NCBI GenBank assembly: GCA_030386875.1
Contig: CM059562.1
Coordinates: 68,446,201 to 68,510,200, forward strand
DNA from: Morinoia aosen
Taxonomy: Eukaryota; Arthropoda; Malacostraca; Amphipoda; Talitridae
Length of the DNA: 64,000 nucleotides
Direction of reading: 5' to 3'
The position numbers and the translations under genes were made by a program. This document shows positions 34,223-43,779 of this stretch, piece after piece. Numbering within the stretch: position 1 is the first letter of the stretch; every line of letters starts with the position of its first letter. The notes beneath the pieces were generated by a model. That model had not been told where the DNA came from. It worked only from the letters and a program-made list of their open reading frames with translations, and made no database searches.

Positions 34223-35572
34223 CTCATTACAGGCGGGGTAAATGGTTCACTGTCTGCCTTTAATTCGCTGCTGGCGCTGTGTAATTTGCAGCACACTCTC
34301 GTGAACCTCAAACGCGGACATCGCTGTGAACAAATTTGCTTCAATGATTTCGTTCAACTTTGATGATCCAGGTCTACCTGCGCTGTAATCTTCTAGTTGA
34401 AGGGGCTGTAATTTGAAGTGTGAAACAGTCGCTTTTCTGCCTGACTTATTGTGTTTCTGTTCAGATAGTGCCTGGCCTCTTGTCGTGTGCGTATACACGA
34501 TTGCGCATCGATATTTTGCTATTCGAACGCTCCAAAGTTTCTTCTTACACCCACTACTGCTATGAAACTTACGGATTTTGCGAGAGGTTATATTTTTAAA
34601 AATTTGAAGAATTCCCCATCGTATAACTAAATATCTTCAATGGAGTTTCTATGAATATTTAATGCTTCATTCGCCCGTCCTGAATCTTGCATTTTAAGTT
34701 CTTTGATGCTTTCTAGTCTTTTTGAAAGAGTTATTTAGAAACAAACTTTCATAATTTTGGGCCATTTTAAACTAAAACGTCGAGTTTTTTTCTGTTTGAA
34801 GACATTTACGTTTGTCAGCATGAAAAAATTTGAGTAGTATGTGCTTCTATTACAAACGAAATTTGAATTTCCAGTCTGACGCGTTTGTTGTTAGAAATAA
34901 AAAGAGAGAAGTTAAACGGCGAGTTCAACTTATATTAAAAAAAATGCATCAGAAAATGTATGACGAAAGTTCAGTGCAGTTGGTGGCAGCTAGTTGTTGC
35001 TCTTGCGCACTAAAAGGATCGTTTTTCTCAATAGAGTTTTGCGTGATGCGCTCTGAAGTTCTGCACTGCTTCAAAAATGTGCGGCTTTGTCATTCTCATT
35101 TGCTCATTTAATGTCTTGTGTTAATTTCCATGTGATCTCGCAACCTCTTGTGTTAACTTCCATGCAATCGCTCGCTCGCTTCAAAGGGCAACTTCGCTGA
35201 ACTTTTCTATTGTTTCTGCTGAGTTCAGTGAACGAAGGTAAGTTTTGCATCCCCACTTTGCCGACTCCAGTTTCAGGAAAGAAATCCTGGACATTTTCCA
35301 CGGCTCATACGAAGCCTAAGGTTTATTGTTTTTAATTATCGCCGACATTTTATGAGGACACTTTGATTCACGGTACGAGCTGTTAATTAGCAGCTGGAAT
35401 TATCTCGCAAAGATGAAAATGACACTCGCGCACCTTGATATTTCTTGTTTAAATTGATCTTTTTATAATTTTCACTTATACTCATATGGTATGCTTAATT
35501 ATTTTTTCATACAACGAAGTATTGGGTAAATATTTTAGTCCTCTCAGCTAGATATAACTATTGCATCCATGG
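34223..35572. other. Intergenic, no gene recognised
   Basis: Short frames of 65-93 codons are unrecognised. No repeats of note apart from a TCTTGTGTTAA-TTCCATG word occurring twice near 35110-35165. Confidence 0.45.
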
Positions 35573-36166
35573 GATTAGATTAGATTGAATTAGGTGTTAG
35601 TTTAACACATTCATTGCGGTACGACCCACCGGTGGGTCGTAGTTAGGTTTTTCCTGCTGCGAAACGACCCATTGATGGGTCGTTTTGAAAAATTCTAACA
35701 ACCTTTCTAAAGTAATGGTATTTAACAGGCCCGGTTAATGTTTGATATTTACAGATTTGGTTATCACTTTTGACTTTAAATTTCATTTGAATATTGAACT
35801 TCTGTTTAACCTATCGCAGTTAACGTGTTAAGCCTCCCTAACCGCAACAAAAGTGTGTCAAAGATAGGAAGGAGGAAGGCACTATATGTATGGAGTTAAG
35901 GGAATGCAGGAACTATGCACAAGGAGCATAGAAACAATAAGTTGAGAACGAAGTTTATGAAACAATGTGAAAGTTAAAGAAAAAAGTAGTAGGTTCTGAA
36001 AACAACACAGCAGTGAATCGAAAAAAGATTGTCCCTAAAAAATGAAAAACCTGTTATTTTTCAATTAAAGAAAAGCCTACCTAACCTTTAGCGCGGGACC
36101 TCACATATTCCTCCTAGGAACTCTAATTACCGTAGTATACAATAGTTGTATCTCCTTGAGGGCTCT
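35573..36166 (-). mobile_element. Family A SINE-like repeat interrupted by a TTAA MITE
   Basis: Read on the minus strand: GATACAACTATTGTA head near 36160, GTGAGGTCCCGCGC, GGTTAGGTAGGC and GGTTAGGGAGGC. The tail TTCAATCTAATCTAATC ends near 35580. The sequence is split at the GGCTTAAAC position by 35602-35831. Confidence 0.85.
35602..35831 (+). mobile_element. Family B TTAA-type MITE inserted in family A
   Basis: TTAA at 35602-35605 and 35828-35831 flank a 222-bp core that restores an uninterrupted family A when removed with one TTAA. Core ends CACATTCATTGCGG and CGCAGTTAACGTG. Perfect palindrome ACGACCCACCGGTGGGTCGT at 35621-35640; near-perfect CGACCCATTGATGGGTCG follows 45 bp later. Confidence 0.92.
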
Positions 36167-36177
36167 CAGTTATGCAA

Positions 36178-36527
36178 CTTTCAGGGGGCATGCATAACTA
36201 TGCCGATAGGCGCTTAAAAATTCCAGAGAGCAAATGTGAGGTCCCGAGGTAAAAGTTATGTTTCTTACTGCGATAGAATAGGTTTTTGTTTGGTAAATAA
36301 TCGTTTTTTCGGTTCACTGTTGTCTTATTTTTCTATGCCCAATTCTTTTTCCTTCACCTTTTTTTTCGTGTTTCGCAAACTTTTTTCCTAACATGTTTCT
36401 ATGCTGAGGAGATCTTGTGAGTGAACACACCTTGTACATGGATTCCACATTCCCTTCACTCTATATTAAATGGTGTCTTCATCATTCCTCGTTTTGGAAC
36501 ACTTTTTTTATAGTTATGGAAGCTTAA
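36178..36527 (+). mobile_element. Family A SINE-like repeat, left part, split by the DIRS element
   Basis: GTGAGGTCCCGAGG, TTTTCGGTTCACTG, CACCTTGTACATGGATTCC, ATTAAATGGTG and TTATGGAAGCTTAA. The family continues at 42572 with AAACTAAC-TT-CAATCTAAC. Confidence 0.75.
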
Positions 36528-36602
36528 TTCTTCGGGCCTTGTCATAAGCTAGGCCTAAAGTGAGAGACGATCGTCCGGGCACGTGGTTAGCAGTCAGTGA
36601 TC
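36528..36602 (+). repeat. DIRS left inverted terminal repeat
   Basis: TTCTTCGGGCCTTGTCAT, AAAGTGAGAGACGATCGTCC and GGGCACGTGGTTAGCAGTCA match the complement of the right end. The two differ in an internal block (AAGCTAGGCC versus TGCGTGGC). Confidence 0.9.
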
Positions 36603-37245
36603 GTTGAGACGTGGTGCCAGTCGGTCTTTGTGTGCGTTCGCAGTGAAGATTAACTAGTCGGTGAACTTGTATTATTTAACTAGATTAATATCAGATTTAA
36701 AGTTGTCGCGGTGAATTTAAAAGTTTAACTGCGGGGCATAGATGCTTGTTACCCAGCTTTTCATTCAATTCTATTCAAACAATAGAATTTTGCCTGGAAA
36801 ATCAGCCTTGTGCCTGATTAAATAAACTAAGCACCAGGTTTGTCTCCCTCAGGCGTGACAATACTAATTACCTGGGTAATCTCCCTTAGGCGTGATTACA
36901 AGCTTTTATGACTAATAACCGGGCTAGTCATCCTCAGGTGTGACTAAATTTGTATTGATAAGCACCAGGTTTGTCTCCCTCAGGCGTGACAATTACTAAT
37001 TACCTGGGTAATCTCCCTTGGGCGTGATTACAAGCTTCTATAACTATTGACCGGCTAGTCATCCTCAGGTGACTAAAATTGTAATATTAAAGCACCAGGT
37101 TTGTCTCCCTTAGGCGTGACAATTATTGCTTACCTGGGTAATCTCCCTTATGCGTGATTACAGCTTTAATTTAACCTGGTAAAACCTTTGTAATGGAAGT
37201 TTTATGCTCTTCTGCTGCTCTAGTTGTTTTTGAAAATAAGCTGGG
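36598..37245 (+). repeat. 648-bp leader unit, copy 1
   Basis: From TGATCGTTGAGACGTGG to AAATAAGCTGGG. Repeated almost identically at 37246-37893 (a few differences, including GTGTGACT versus GTGACT and TATGCG versus TAGGCG). No open frame crosses it. Confidence 0.95.
36800..36946 (+). other. Hairpin series with covarying stems (first set)
   Basis: AATCAG/CTGATT (36800-36819), TTGTC/GACAA (36840-36861), GTAATC/GATTAC (36876-36899) and TAGTCA/TGACTA (36925-36946). The last three share a TCCCTYAGGCGT-type loop and a CCNGG word just upstream, but their stems differ and each keeps its pairing. The set recurs along both 648-bp units, giving about 20 hairpins. A structured RNA leader or paired protein-binding sites are both possible. 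Confidence 0.8.
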
Positions 37246-37893
37246 TGATCGTTGAGACGTGGTGCCAGTCGGTCTTTGTGTGCGTTCGCAGTGAAGATTA
37301 ACTAGTCGGTGAACTTGTATTATTTAACTAGATTAATATCAGATTTAAAGTTGTCGCGGTGAATTTAAAAGTTTAACTGCGGGGCATAGATGCTTGTTAC
37401 CCAGCTTTTCATTCAATTCTATTCAAACAATAGAATTTTGCCTGGAAAATCAGCCTTGTGCCTGATTAAATAAACTAAGCACCAGGTTTGTCTCCCTCAG
37501 GCGTGACAATACTAATTACCTGGATAATCTCCCTTAGGCGTGATTACAAGCTTTTATGACTAATAACCGGGCTAGTCATCCTCAGGTGTGACTAAATTTG
37601 TATTGATAAGCACCAGGTTTGTCTCCCTCAGGCGTGACAATTACTAATTACCTGGGTAATCTCCCTTGGGCGTGATTACAAGCTTCTATAACTATTGACC
37701 GGCTAGTCATCCTCAGGTGTGACTAAAATTGTAATATTAAAGCACCAGGTTTGTCTCCCTTAGGCGTGACAATTATTGCTTACCTGGGTAATCTCCCTTA
37801 GGCGTGATTACAGCTTTAATTTAACCTGGTAAAACCTTTGTAATGGAAGTTTTATGCTCTTCTGCTGCTCTAGTTGTTTTTGAAAATAAGCTG
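37246..37893 (+). repeat. 648-bp leader unit, copy 2
   Basis: Direct repeat of 36598-37245, carrying its own set of the covarying hairpins. It is followed by unique leader with a splice-acceptor-like TTGTGTTTCAG at 38022-38032. Confidence 0.95.
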
Positions 37894-38068
37894 GGTAACC
37901 GCATTGAAACTTTTAAATCGAACGACCAATCATTGTATGAATAGAAATTAACTTAGGTTTGATCAAGCTAAATTGTAGATCTAATATCTTAAGATAATAA
38001 AATTTCGTTTGAAAAATTATATTGTGTTTCAGTGATTGAAGATAATCGTAATTAGAAAATTTACTGAA

Positions 38069-39265
38069 ATGGCTTCTCTTGCGGACCTGGTGGGAGTTGA
38101 CCCACCTGCAGAAAGTGAAACAAATTTGAGTGTGGCGGAAAAAGTAAAAATTAGTAAACGAAGTGAGAAGAATAAAGATAATTCTGTGTCCCAAGAGAGG
38201 AAAAAAGATGCTGAAATTTCTAAAAGTGACAAAGCTGGCTCTGCCGCGGGTCCCAGTCATGTAAAGAGTGCTGCGGGGAAAAGGAAGAATTTGGAGGGGA
38301 ATGGAGATTTGGACAAGATCTGCGAAGTTATGATGGATGGGTTTGCCAAAATGAATGAAAATATTTCAAAATTAGGGAATTCTATAGCTCAGAATATAAC
38401 TTCCGAAATTATGCCTATGTTCGAATTGTCTAATGAAGAGCAATGTTTTAAAGAGGATTCTCTGGAAATTGAACAAGAGAGTGTTGAGGAATCTCTTTTA
38501 AGCAAGATTGAGAGAGAATTTGACAACGCAGAATTAACTGGTCCCAATATTAATGATGAAGTTTCTTCATTGATCGCGTCGATGATTTCCAAATCTAGCT
38601 CTGAAAATTCTAAAAAACGAAGAGAAGAAACTCATGTGAGACCGGAAAATTGTTCCTTCTTAGAAGTTCCTAAGCTGAATCCGGAAGTTTTTAACTATTT
38701 ACCCGCAAAAACTAAGCAACGTGAATGCGAGTTGCAGAAAATTCAAAAGAGCATCCTAATGAGTTTGACCCCAATTGGCAGATGCATGGAAAAAATTTTT
38801 GGAGCCATTAAAGAAGATTCTCAGGATAATCTTGATTTAACTCAGATTGTTAAAGACCTTTCAGATTCAGTTGCTTTTATTGGAACTGCTAATCTGGACC
38901 TGGTCAACTGCAGGAAGGAGGCTATGAAGCCTGATTTGCCTTCCAATTGGGCAAAGCTCTGTAAAAGGGAAGAATATTTTTCTGGCCTTTGGTTACTAGG
39001 AGAAAATTTCAGTCAGAAAGTGAAGGAAATTACGGAGTTGAATAAAATTTCCGCTCACATTGGGCAAGATAAGTTTTATAGAGGTAATTTTCAAAGCAGA
39101 AGCAGAGGAGCAAGTTCTAGATTTCCCAGTTTAAGAGCAAGGTGTAGCTCCACTGGAAGAAGAACGGGTAGATTTAGTCCTTACCAAGTTCAACGCTCGG
39201 GAAACGGTCGGCGCCCCTCCGGAGATGCTCGGAAGCAAAGGGCAGAAATTATTAGAACAGGTTAG
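38069..39265 (+). CDS. DIRS-like Gag protein
   Basis: The frame is open from 38036; ATG at 38069 (MASLADLVG) is chosen for its good context (G at -3 and +4). About 398 residues. The N-terminal third is Lys/Glu/Ser rich. A central block runs from EVPKLNPEVFNYLPAKTKQ to a PIGRCMEKIFGAI segment, a NCRKEA-PDLP segment and ends in an Arg/Ser/Gly-rich tail (RGNFQSRSRGASSRF). This arrangement matches the nucleocapsid-like protein of DIRS elements (LNPE..L, two hydrophobic repeats, RG-rich C-terminus). It would package element RNA. It overlaps the next frame by 41 bp. The frame is intact in this copy. Confidence 0.8.
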   Translation: MASLADLVGVDPPAESETNLSVAEKVKISKRSEKNKDNSVSQERKKDAEISKSDKAGSAAGPSHVKSAAGKRKNLEGNGDLDKICEVMMDGFAKMNENISKLGNSIAQNITSEIMPMFELSNEEQCFKEDSLEIEQESVEESLLSKIEREFDNAELTGPNINDEVSSLIASMISKSSSENSKKRREETHVRPENCSFLEVPKLNPEVFNYLPAKTKQRECELQKIQKSILMSLTPIGRCMEKIFGAIKEDSQDNLDLTQIVKDLSDSVAFIGTANLDLVNCRKEAMKPDLPSNWAKLCKREEYFSGLWLLGENFSQKVKEITELNKISAHIGQDKFYRGNFQSRSRGASSRFPSLRARCSSTGRRTGRFSPYQVQRSGNGRRPSGDARKQRAEIIRTG

Positions 39266-40849
39266 TTCTCCTGTAAAGACTTGTGGTTTCAATGATGGCA
39301 ATGTTAAAAATTTTTCAAAGGTTTGGAGTACCTTAACGACAGATAAATTCATTATAGATCTTGTATCTGGTTGTGAAATTGAATTTTCTGATAAAGTGCC
39401 CTTGCGTGTAATCCCTCCTAAAGAAATAGAATTTTCGATGAACGAGTCCAAGCTTGTTGACGAGAAAATTAAAGAATTCCTTGAAACGGGGGTAATTGAA
39501 CCTGCTGTTCATTCTGCTTTTCAGTTTGTGTCCAAAATATTTATGCGTCCGAAACGCGATGGTGGGATCAGAATAATTTTAGACCTTGCAGAATTAAATA
39601 AGTACGTAACTTACAAGAAATTTAAAATGGAGACTTTGCAAACCACTCTTGGTTTAATTGAGCAAGGAAATTTTCTGGCTTCGGTGGACTTGAAAAATGC
39701 ATATTTTACTGTCCCTGTTGCTAATAGATTCAGGTGTTTTTTACGTTTCACCTGGATGAATCAGCTGTATCAGTTCGCGTGCTTACCGAATGGGCTCTCT
39801 TGTGCGCCCAGATCGACTCTTCACGGAATTATTGAAGCCAGTTTTTGCTTCATTACGGTCTCCAGGGTTTCTGTCAACGTATTACCTGGATGATTCACTG
39901 TTGATTGGTACTTCTTATCAGGAGTGTTTGACTAATGTCGCATCGACCATTGAACTTTTTGAGAGTCTTGGGTTTGTGATCAATCATGATAAGTCAAATT
40001 TAATCCCTTCTCGAAATATTCAATTCTTGGGGTTTCGTATCGATACAGTCAACATGAAAGTTTATTTGACGGACGAGAAAAAAGTGAAGATTTATAATCA
40101 GTCACTCGAGCTTCAGACTAAGTCTAGAATTAGCATTACAGACTTGGCAATGTATATTGGATGCTTGGTGTCTTGCTTTCCTGGAGTGTAGTTTGGAGCT
40201 CTCAACTATAGGTCTCTTGAGCAGAACAAAAACTTTGGGCTAAAACTAAGTCGAGGTGAATTTGATGCTTCGGTTGAACTATCAGAAGACTCAAAAATTG
40301 ATATAAGATGGTGGATTGAGAATGTGTTTAAATTTTTTTGTCCTATCAAGCATGAAGAGTTTAAAGTAGTGATATACACTGACGCGAGTGCAAGCGGATG
40401 GGGGTGTGCCGAGATGGTAATTGCGATGGTGGCCCATGGTCTGAGATTGATAGTTGCCTGCATATCAATGCACTTGAGATGAAAGCAATCTTGAATGGGC
40501 TATATAGTTCATGTAAAAATGAAAATAATTGCCATATTCGAATTAAAAGCGATAACATGACAGCTATTCAATATATCAATCATATGGGAGGTTTGAGTTC
40601 CCTCATTTGCAACAAGATTTCGAAAGAAATATGGAATTGGGCTATTAGAGGCAATATTTGGATATCGGCAGAATTTATTCAAGGCTCGGAGAATGTGCTA
40701 GCGGATAAAGCTAGTAGGATATTTCATCACGCTACTGAATGGAGTATTCCTCAAGAAGTTTTCCAACAAATTACGGATTATTTAGGTGTCCCAAATATTG
40801 ACCTCCTTGCATCGAAACTAAACTTCTCCCCAAACATGTATTGAAACTC
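39225..40849 (+). pseudogene. DIRS-like reverse transcriptase and RNase H, broken
   Basis: Frame 1 (39225 to about 39812) has VPLRVIPPKEIEFS, RPKRDGGIRIILDLAELN, the palm motif SVDLKNAYFTVPV and LPNGLSCAPR. A frameshift near 39812-39818 moves the signal to FTELLKPVF and the catalytic YYLDD. A TAG at 40189-40191 follows PGV. The same frame then resumes with FGALNYR and reaches the RNase H start VVIYTDASASGWGC. A second frameshift near 40405 leads to INALEMKAI, IKSDNMTAIQYI and NVLADKASR, the other RNase H acidic residues. The frame stops at TGA 40842-40844 within NIDLLASKLNFSPNMY. Related elements usually continue here into a methyltransferase-like region, which is absent. Translation is therefore disrupted at three points. 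Confidence 0.88.
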
Positions 40850-41889
40850 CCTTTCTCGGAGAATCATCATGCTCTCCATTCTCAGATGAGACTGATTGGA
40901 GGTCGCGTATCAGGGGATTGTGCGAAAAGAGAGGCTTTTCGGAAGACGTTACCAACACTATCATGTGCTCCTGGAGACCTTCAACCCATAAGCAGTACAA
41001 AACATATATTGGAAAGTGGATACGTTTCTGTATTTCAAGGAAAATTGATCCCCTTGAATACAATTTGAATTCTGTTCTGAATTTCTTGCAAAACTTGTTC
41101 AATAATGATGCAAGTTATAGCGCCGTCAATTCTGCGAGGTCGGCCTTATCAAACTTTATATTTCCGTTAAACGACATTAGTATCGGAGAGAACAAAATTG
41201 TGACGAGATTTATGAAAGGCATTTTCGAAAAATCTCCACTGAAGGCTAAATATGAAGTCATTTGGGACGCCAGTATTGTGCTGAATTATTTAAAAAACTT
41301 ACATCCATTATGGGAGCTTGATCTTAAAACTCTAACGCACAAACTTGTTATGTTGCTGGCTCTCATTACGGCCCAGAGAGTACAAACTTTGTCTCTGTTA
41401 AAAATAGACAATATGAAACGGGGCGACTCTTCGATTTCATTTTTTATCAAAAGTCATTTGAAACATCACTCTCATCGGAATAATAGAAATAGAATAATAA
41501 CTCTTAAATCATACAATGAACCTTCATTATGTGAATATAAAACTTTATCAGAATATCTCGAACGCACGAAGAAGCTCCGTAAGGGAGAAAATCAGATGTT
41601 AATAAGTTATCAAGCTCCTCATGCTAAAATTGGTACAAGCACCATTAGTAGGTGGCTAAAGAAAGTTCTATATGAAAGTGGAGGGGATGTCGACTTCTAT
41701 GGAGCACATAGTACCAGATCTGCCGCTGTTTCTAAAGTTTATAATGAAATTGGGAACATGGATAATGTACTCAACACTGCAGGATGGAAGAATTCTGTGA
41801 CATTCGCCACTTTCTACAACAAGCCCATCACGACTGATGAATTTGCCGAAATTGTTCTAAGCTCGGGGCAAACCTATAACTCGCTTTAA
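40829..41889 (+). CDS. DIRS-like tyrosine recombinase
   Basis: Open from about 40832 to TAA 41887-41889; the first in-frame ATG is 40963 (MCSWRPSTHKQY), and start choice is uncertain because related proteins may be made as part of the polymerase. An N-terminal core-binding segment carries SWRPSTHKQYKTYIGKW. Catalytic residues are all present: Arg in LITAQRVQTL, His and Arg in GAHSTRSAAVSK, and the tyrosine nucleophile in FATFYNKPI. The enzyme would integrate circular element DNA by site-specific recombination instead of an integrase or endonuclease. Its frame is intact although the upstream polymerase is dead. Confidence 0.88.
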
Positions 41890-41892
41890 AAT

Positions 41893-42010
41893 CTCACTTT
41901 AGGCCTAGCTTATGACAAGGCCCGAAGAATTAGACAGTTAAACGACACTTACCTGTAAGTGGATGTTTGACTTGAATTCTTCGGCGCCTTGTCATTGCGT
42001 GGCATAAAGT
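41893..42010. repeat. DIRS internal complementary region
   Basis: 41893-41931 is the exact complement of the left terminus; 41931-42010 complements the right terminus at 42493-42571 with one mismatch. In DIRS-1 this region templates completion of the ends, so the junction read here gives the circle junction. Confidence 0.9.
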
Positions 42011-42123
42011 GCCCGCCCATGTTAATTTAAGAGTTATTAATTATCACCCATCCCTGCTATGCCACGCAATGGAGTTATTATATGCCCCGGACTACTAACT
42101 TTGAAGACTGACTGCTAACCACG

Positions 42124-42132
42124 TGCCCGGAC
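42124..42132 (+). repeat. 9-bp target-site duplication, left
   Basis: TGCCCGGAC, repeated at 42471-42479, directly abuts both MITE ends. Confidence 0.88.
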
Positions 42133-42470
42133 GCACAGGGTCTAATCTCGCAGGATTTCTACACCGCCCAGCCCTCTCCCTCCACCTCCAACCAGCTACA
42201 GCACCACCTCCAAGCAGCCTCAGAAATGTTAGGTTAAATTAATTTAGGTTAGGTTAAGTTAAGTTAAGTTAGGTTAAGAGGTTAGGTTAAGTTAGGTTAG
42301 GTTGGGTAAGGTTAGGCCAAGTTCAGTTAGTTTAAGGTTAACTTAAAAAAGTTAAAAAATGCCTGTTTTGCGCGAGATGGAATTGGCGCGAATGGCAACC
42401 TCAGTACCTGCTCGGAGGTGGAGGGAGAGGGGTGGGCTGTGTAGAAATCCTGCGAGCTTGGACCCAGTGC
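42133..42470. mobile_element. 338-bp Mutator-like MITE with telomere-like interior
   Basis: Terminal inverted repeats of about 55 bp (GCACAGGGTC... and the complement of ...GACCCAGTGC, including CTCGCAGGATTTCTACAC) are flanked by a 9-bp duplication. A 9-bp duplication with long terminal repeats is the usual Mutator-type signature. The interior is a degenerate TTAGG/TTAAG pentamer tract. No coding capacity. Confidence 0.85.
42228..42345 (+). repeat. Degenerate (TTAGG)n-like pentamers
   Basis: About 20 TTAGG and TTAAG pentamers with slips. TTAGG is the usual arthropod telomere unit, but the tract is short, imperfect and lies inside a MITE. Confidence 0.8.
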
Positions 42471-42479
42471 TGCCCGGAC
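42471..42479 (+). repeat. 9-bp target-site duplication, right
   Basis: Second TGCCCGGAC. Confidence 0.88.
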
Positions 42480-42571
42480 GATCGTCTCTCACTTTATGCC
42501 ACGCAATGACAAGGCGCCGAAGAATTCAAGTCAAACATCCACTTACAGGTGAGTGTCGTTTAACTGTCTAA

Positions 42572-42597
42572 TTAAACTAACTTGCAATCTAACCTGT
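42572..42597 (+). mobile_element. Family A SINE-like repeat, right part after the DIRS element
   Basis: AAACTAACTTGCAATCTAACC continues the 3' tail of the copy ending at 36527. Confidence 0.65.
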
Positions 42598-43392
42598 CGC
42601 AGAAATTTTCAAATTGTAACGCATATACTTCAATCTCAAGGCTCATTAAAGTCTCCCCTTGAGTGGAGGTGATAAAGTTCATTTTGCCTTTTCCCATTCA
42701 TCGTTTCAGAGCTTATGATTTTAACGACGTTTTTAATTATTTTATTATACGTTTCGACGCGTATGATTTGAACGACTGGAGTTTTGCCGTCAGTTTCCGT
42801 AATTTTACCTTCTCGCCTCTTTCCTCCAGAACTGAGGACTTCACGCTGCGTGAGGGGTACAAAAAGTTACGACTCGAGTGTCTGACCTTCATCCAGTTGT
42901 AGGCGTTCAGGTATCTTATAGCCAAAACTGACCAGGTATTCTTTTGTTGCTCCCTGAGACATTGCACCATTTCAAGTCACTATCGATGTATTTCTTCCTT
43001 CCTTATGCTTAATTGATGTCAGAACTTGAGAACGTTCCCATCGGACTTGCGATCTTTCGTGTTGACTTGAATGGGAATTCCATCACGATGAGCAGTGTGC
43101 GCAAGTGATATTGGGTCAATGAACCTTCAGAAAATTTTCTTTGAAAATATTATAGTTGAATTTGAATGCTTACCATATTGTGAAGCTTCATTTTGTCCTA
43201 TTTTCACAAATGTAGTTCAATATCTCTGTGTATTTTTATTAAAAGTGATATAGAGATAGTGTTAGGTTGAATTTCTAAAAGGTCATTGGATTGGAAAAAC
43301 ACGCTCAGGATCTCAGTATGCAGCAGTGGGCGAAGCTGCGACGAAACTGCGGAATCCTTCCTGATCTGTGTAAGCTCTCTTGCTGCGTCTAA
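42598..43392. other. Intergenic, nothing recognised
   Basis: Short frames of 77-79 codons at 42663-42970 are unrecognised. Confidence 0.45.
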
Positions 43393-43394
<2 letters not shown>

Positions 43395-43449
<55 letters not shown>

Positions 43450-43558
43450 GTCTAATGATGTTGTGACTGCTGGTGCTGCTGCTGTTGTTACTGCTGCTGC
43501 TGTTGTTACTGCTGCTGCTGTTGTTACTGCTGCTGCTGTTGTTACTGCTGCTGCCGTT
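43395..43558 (+). repeat. (TGC)n tract followed by 18-bp GTTGTTACTGCTGCTGCT repeats
   Basis: About 18 pure TGC triplets at 43395-43449, then four 18-bp units at 43485-43558. TGCGTCTAATG borders the pure tract on both sides. A polyalanine/valine frame results but has no surrounding gene. Confidence 0.95.
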
Positions 43559-43779
43559 GCCTGAATTGCTGCAGCTTCGACGACTGCAGCTTTGCGCGCT
43601 TATTTCGTTTTACTTGTTCAATCGTCCTTGATAGTCCTGACGGAGCTTCAGGAAAGGATTTAGTCGTCTTTCACTACGATTTTATTTGTTTCTCTTTTCA
43701 CCTATTCTATGTTCTGGGGTAGCTTTATTACTATTGTTAATACGCATTCTGTGCATGGTCTACTCGTAATAAATCACTT

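Larger units (their letters stand above)
36528..42571 (+). mobile_element. DIRS-like tyrosine-recombinase retrotransposon, complete length, mutated
   Basis: Order: left inverted terminal repeat (36528-36602), duplicated hairpin leader (36598-37893), gag, reverse transcriptase with RNase H, tyrosine recombinase, internal complementary region (41893-42010), right inverted terminal repeat (about 42100-42124 plus 42471-42571) interrupted by a 338-bp MITE. The internal complementary region joins the complement of the left end directly to the complement of the right end (GAAGAA|TTAGACAG), as known for DIRS-1, and so fixes both termini. TTAA flanks both ends. Frameshifts and a stop make the polymerase inactive, while the recombinase frame is open. 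Confidence 0.93.
42100..42571 (-). repeat. DIRS right inverted terminal repeat, split by a MITE
   Basis: ACTGACTGCTAACCACG (from 42105) and GATCGTCTCTCACTTTATGCC (from 42480) are contiguous in the complement of the left repeat but are separated here by 42133-42470 plus one target duplication. The distal 80 bp mirror 41931-42010. Confidence 0.88.

Noticed and set aside
42228..42345. Chromosome end or true telomere
   Set aside because: The pentamers are short, imperfect and enclosed by MITE terminal repeats.
43286..43564. Polyalanine/valine protein
   Set aside because: Frame is produced by TGC triplets; no coding context on either side.
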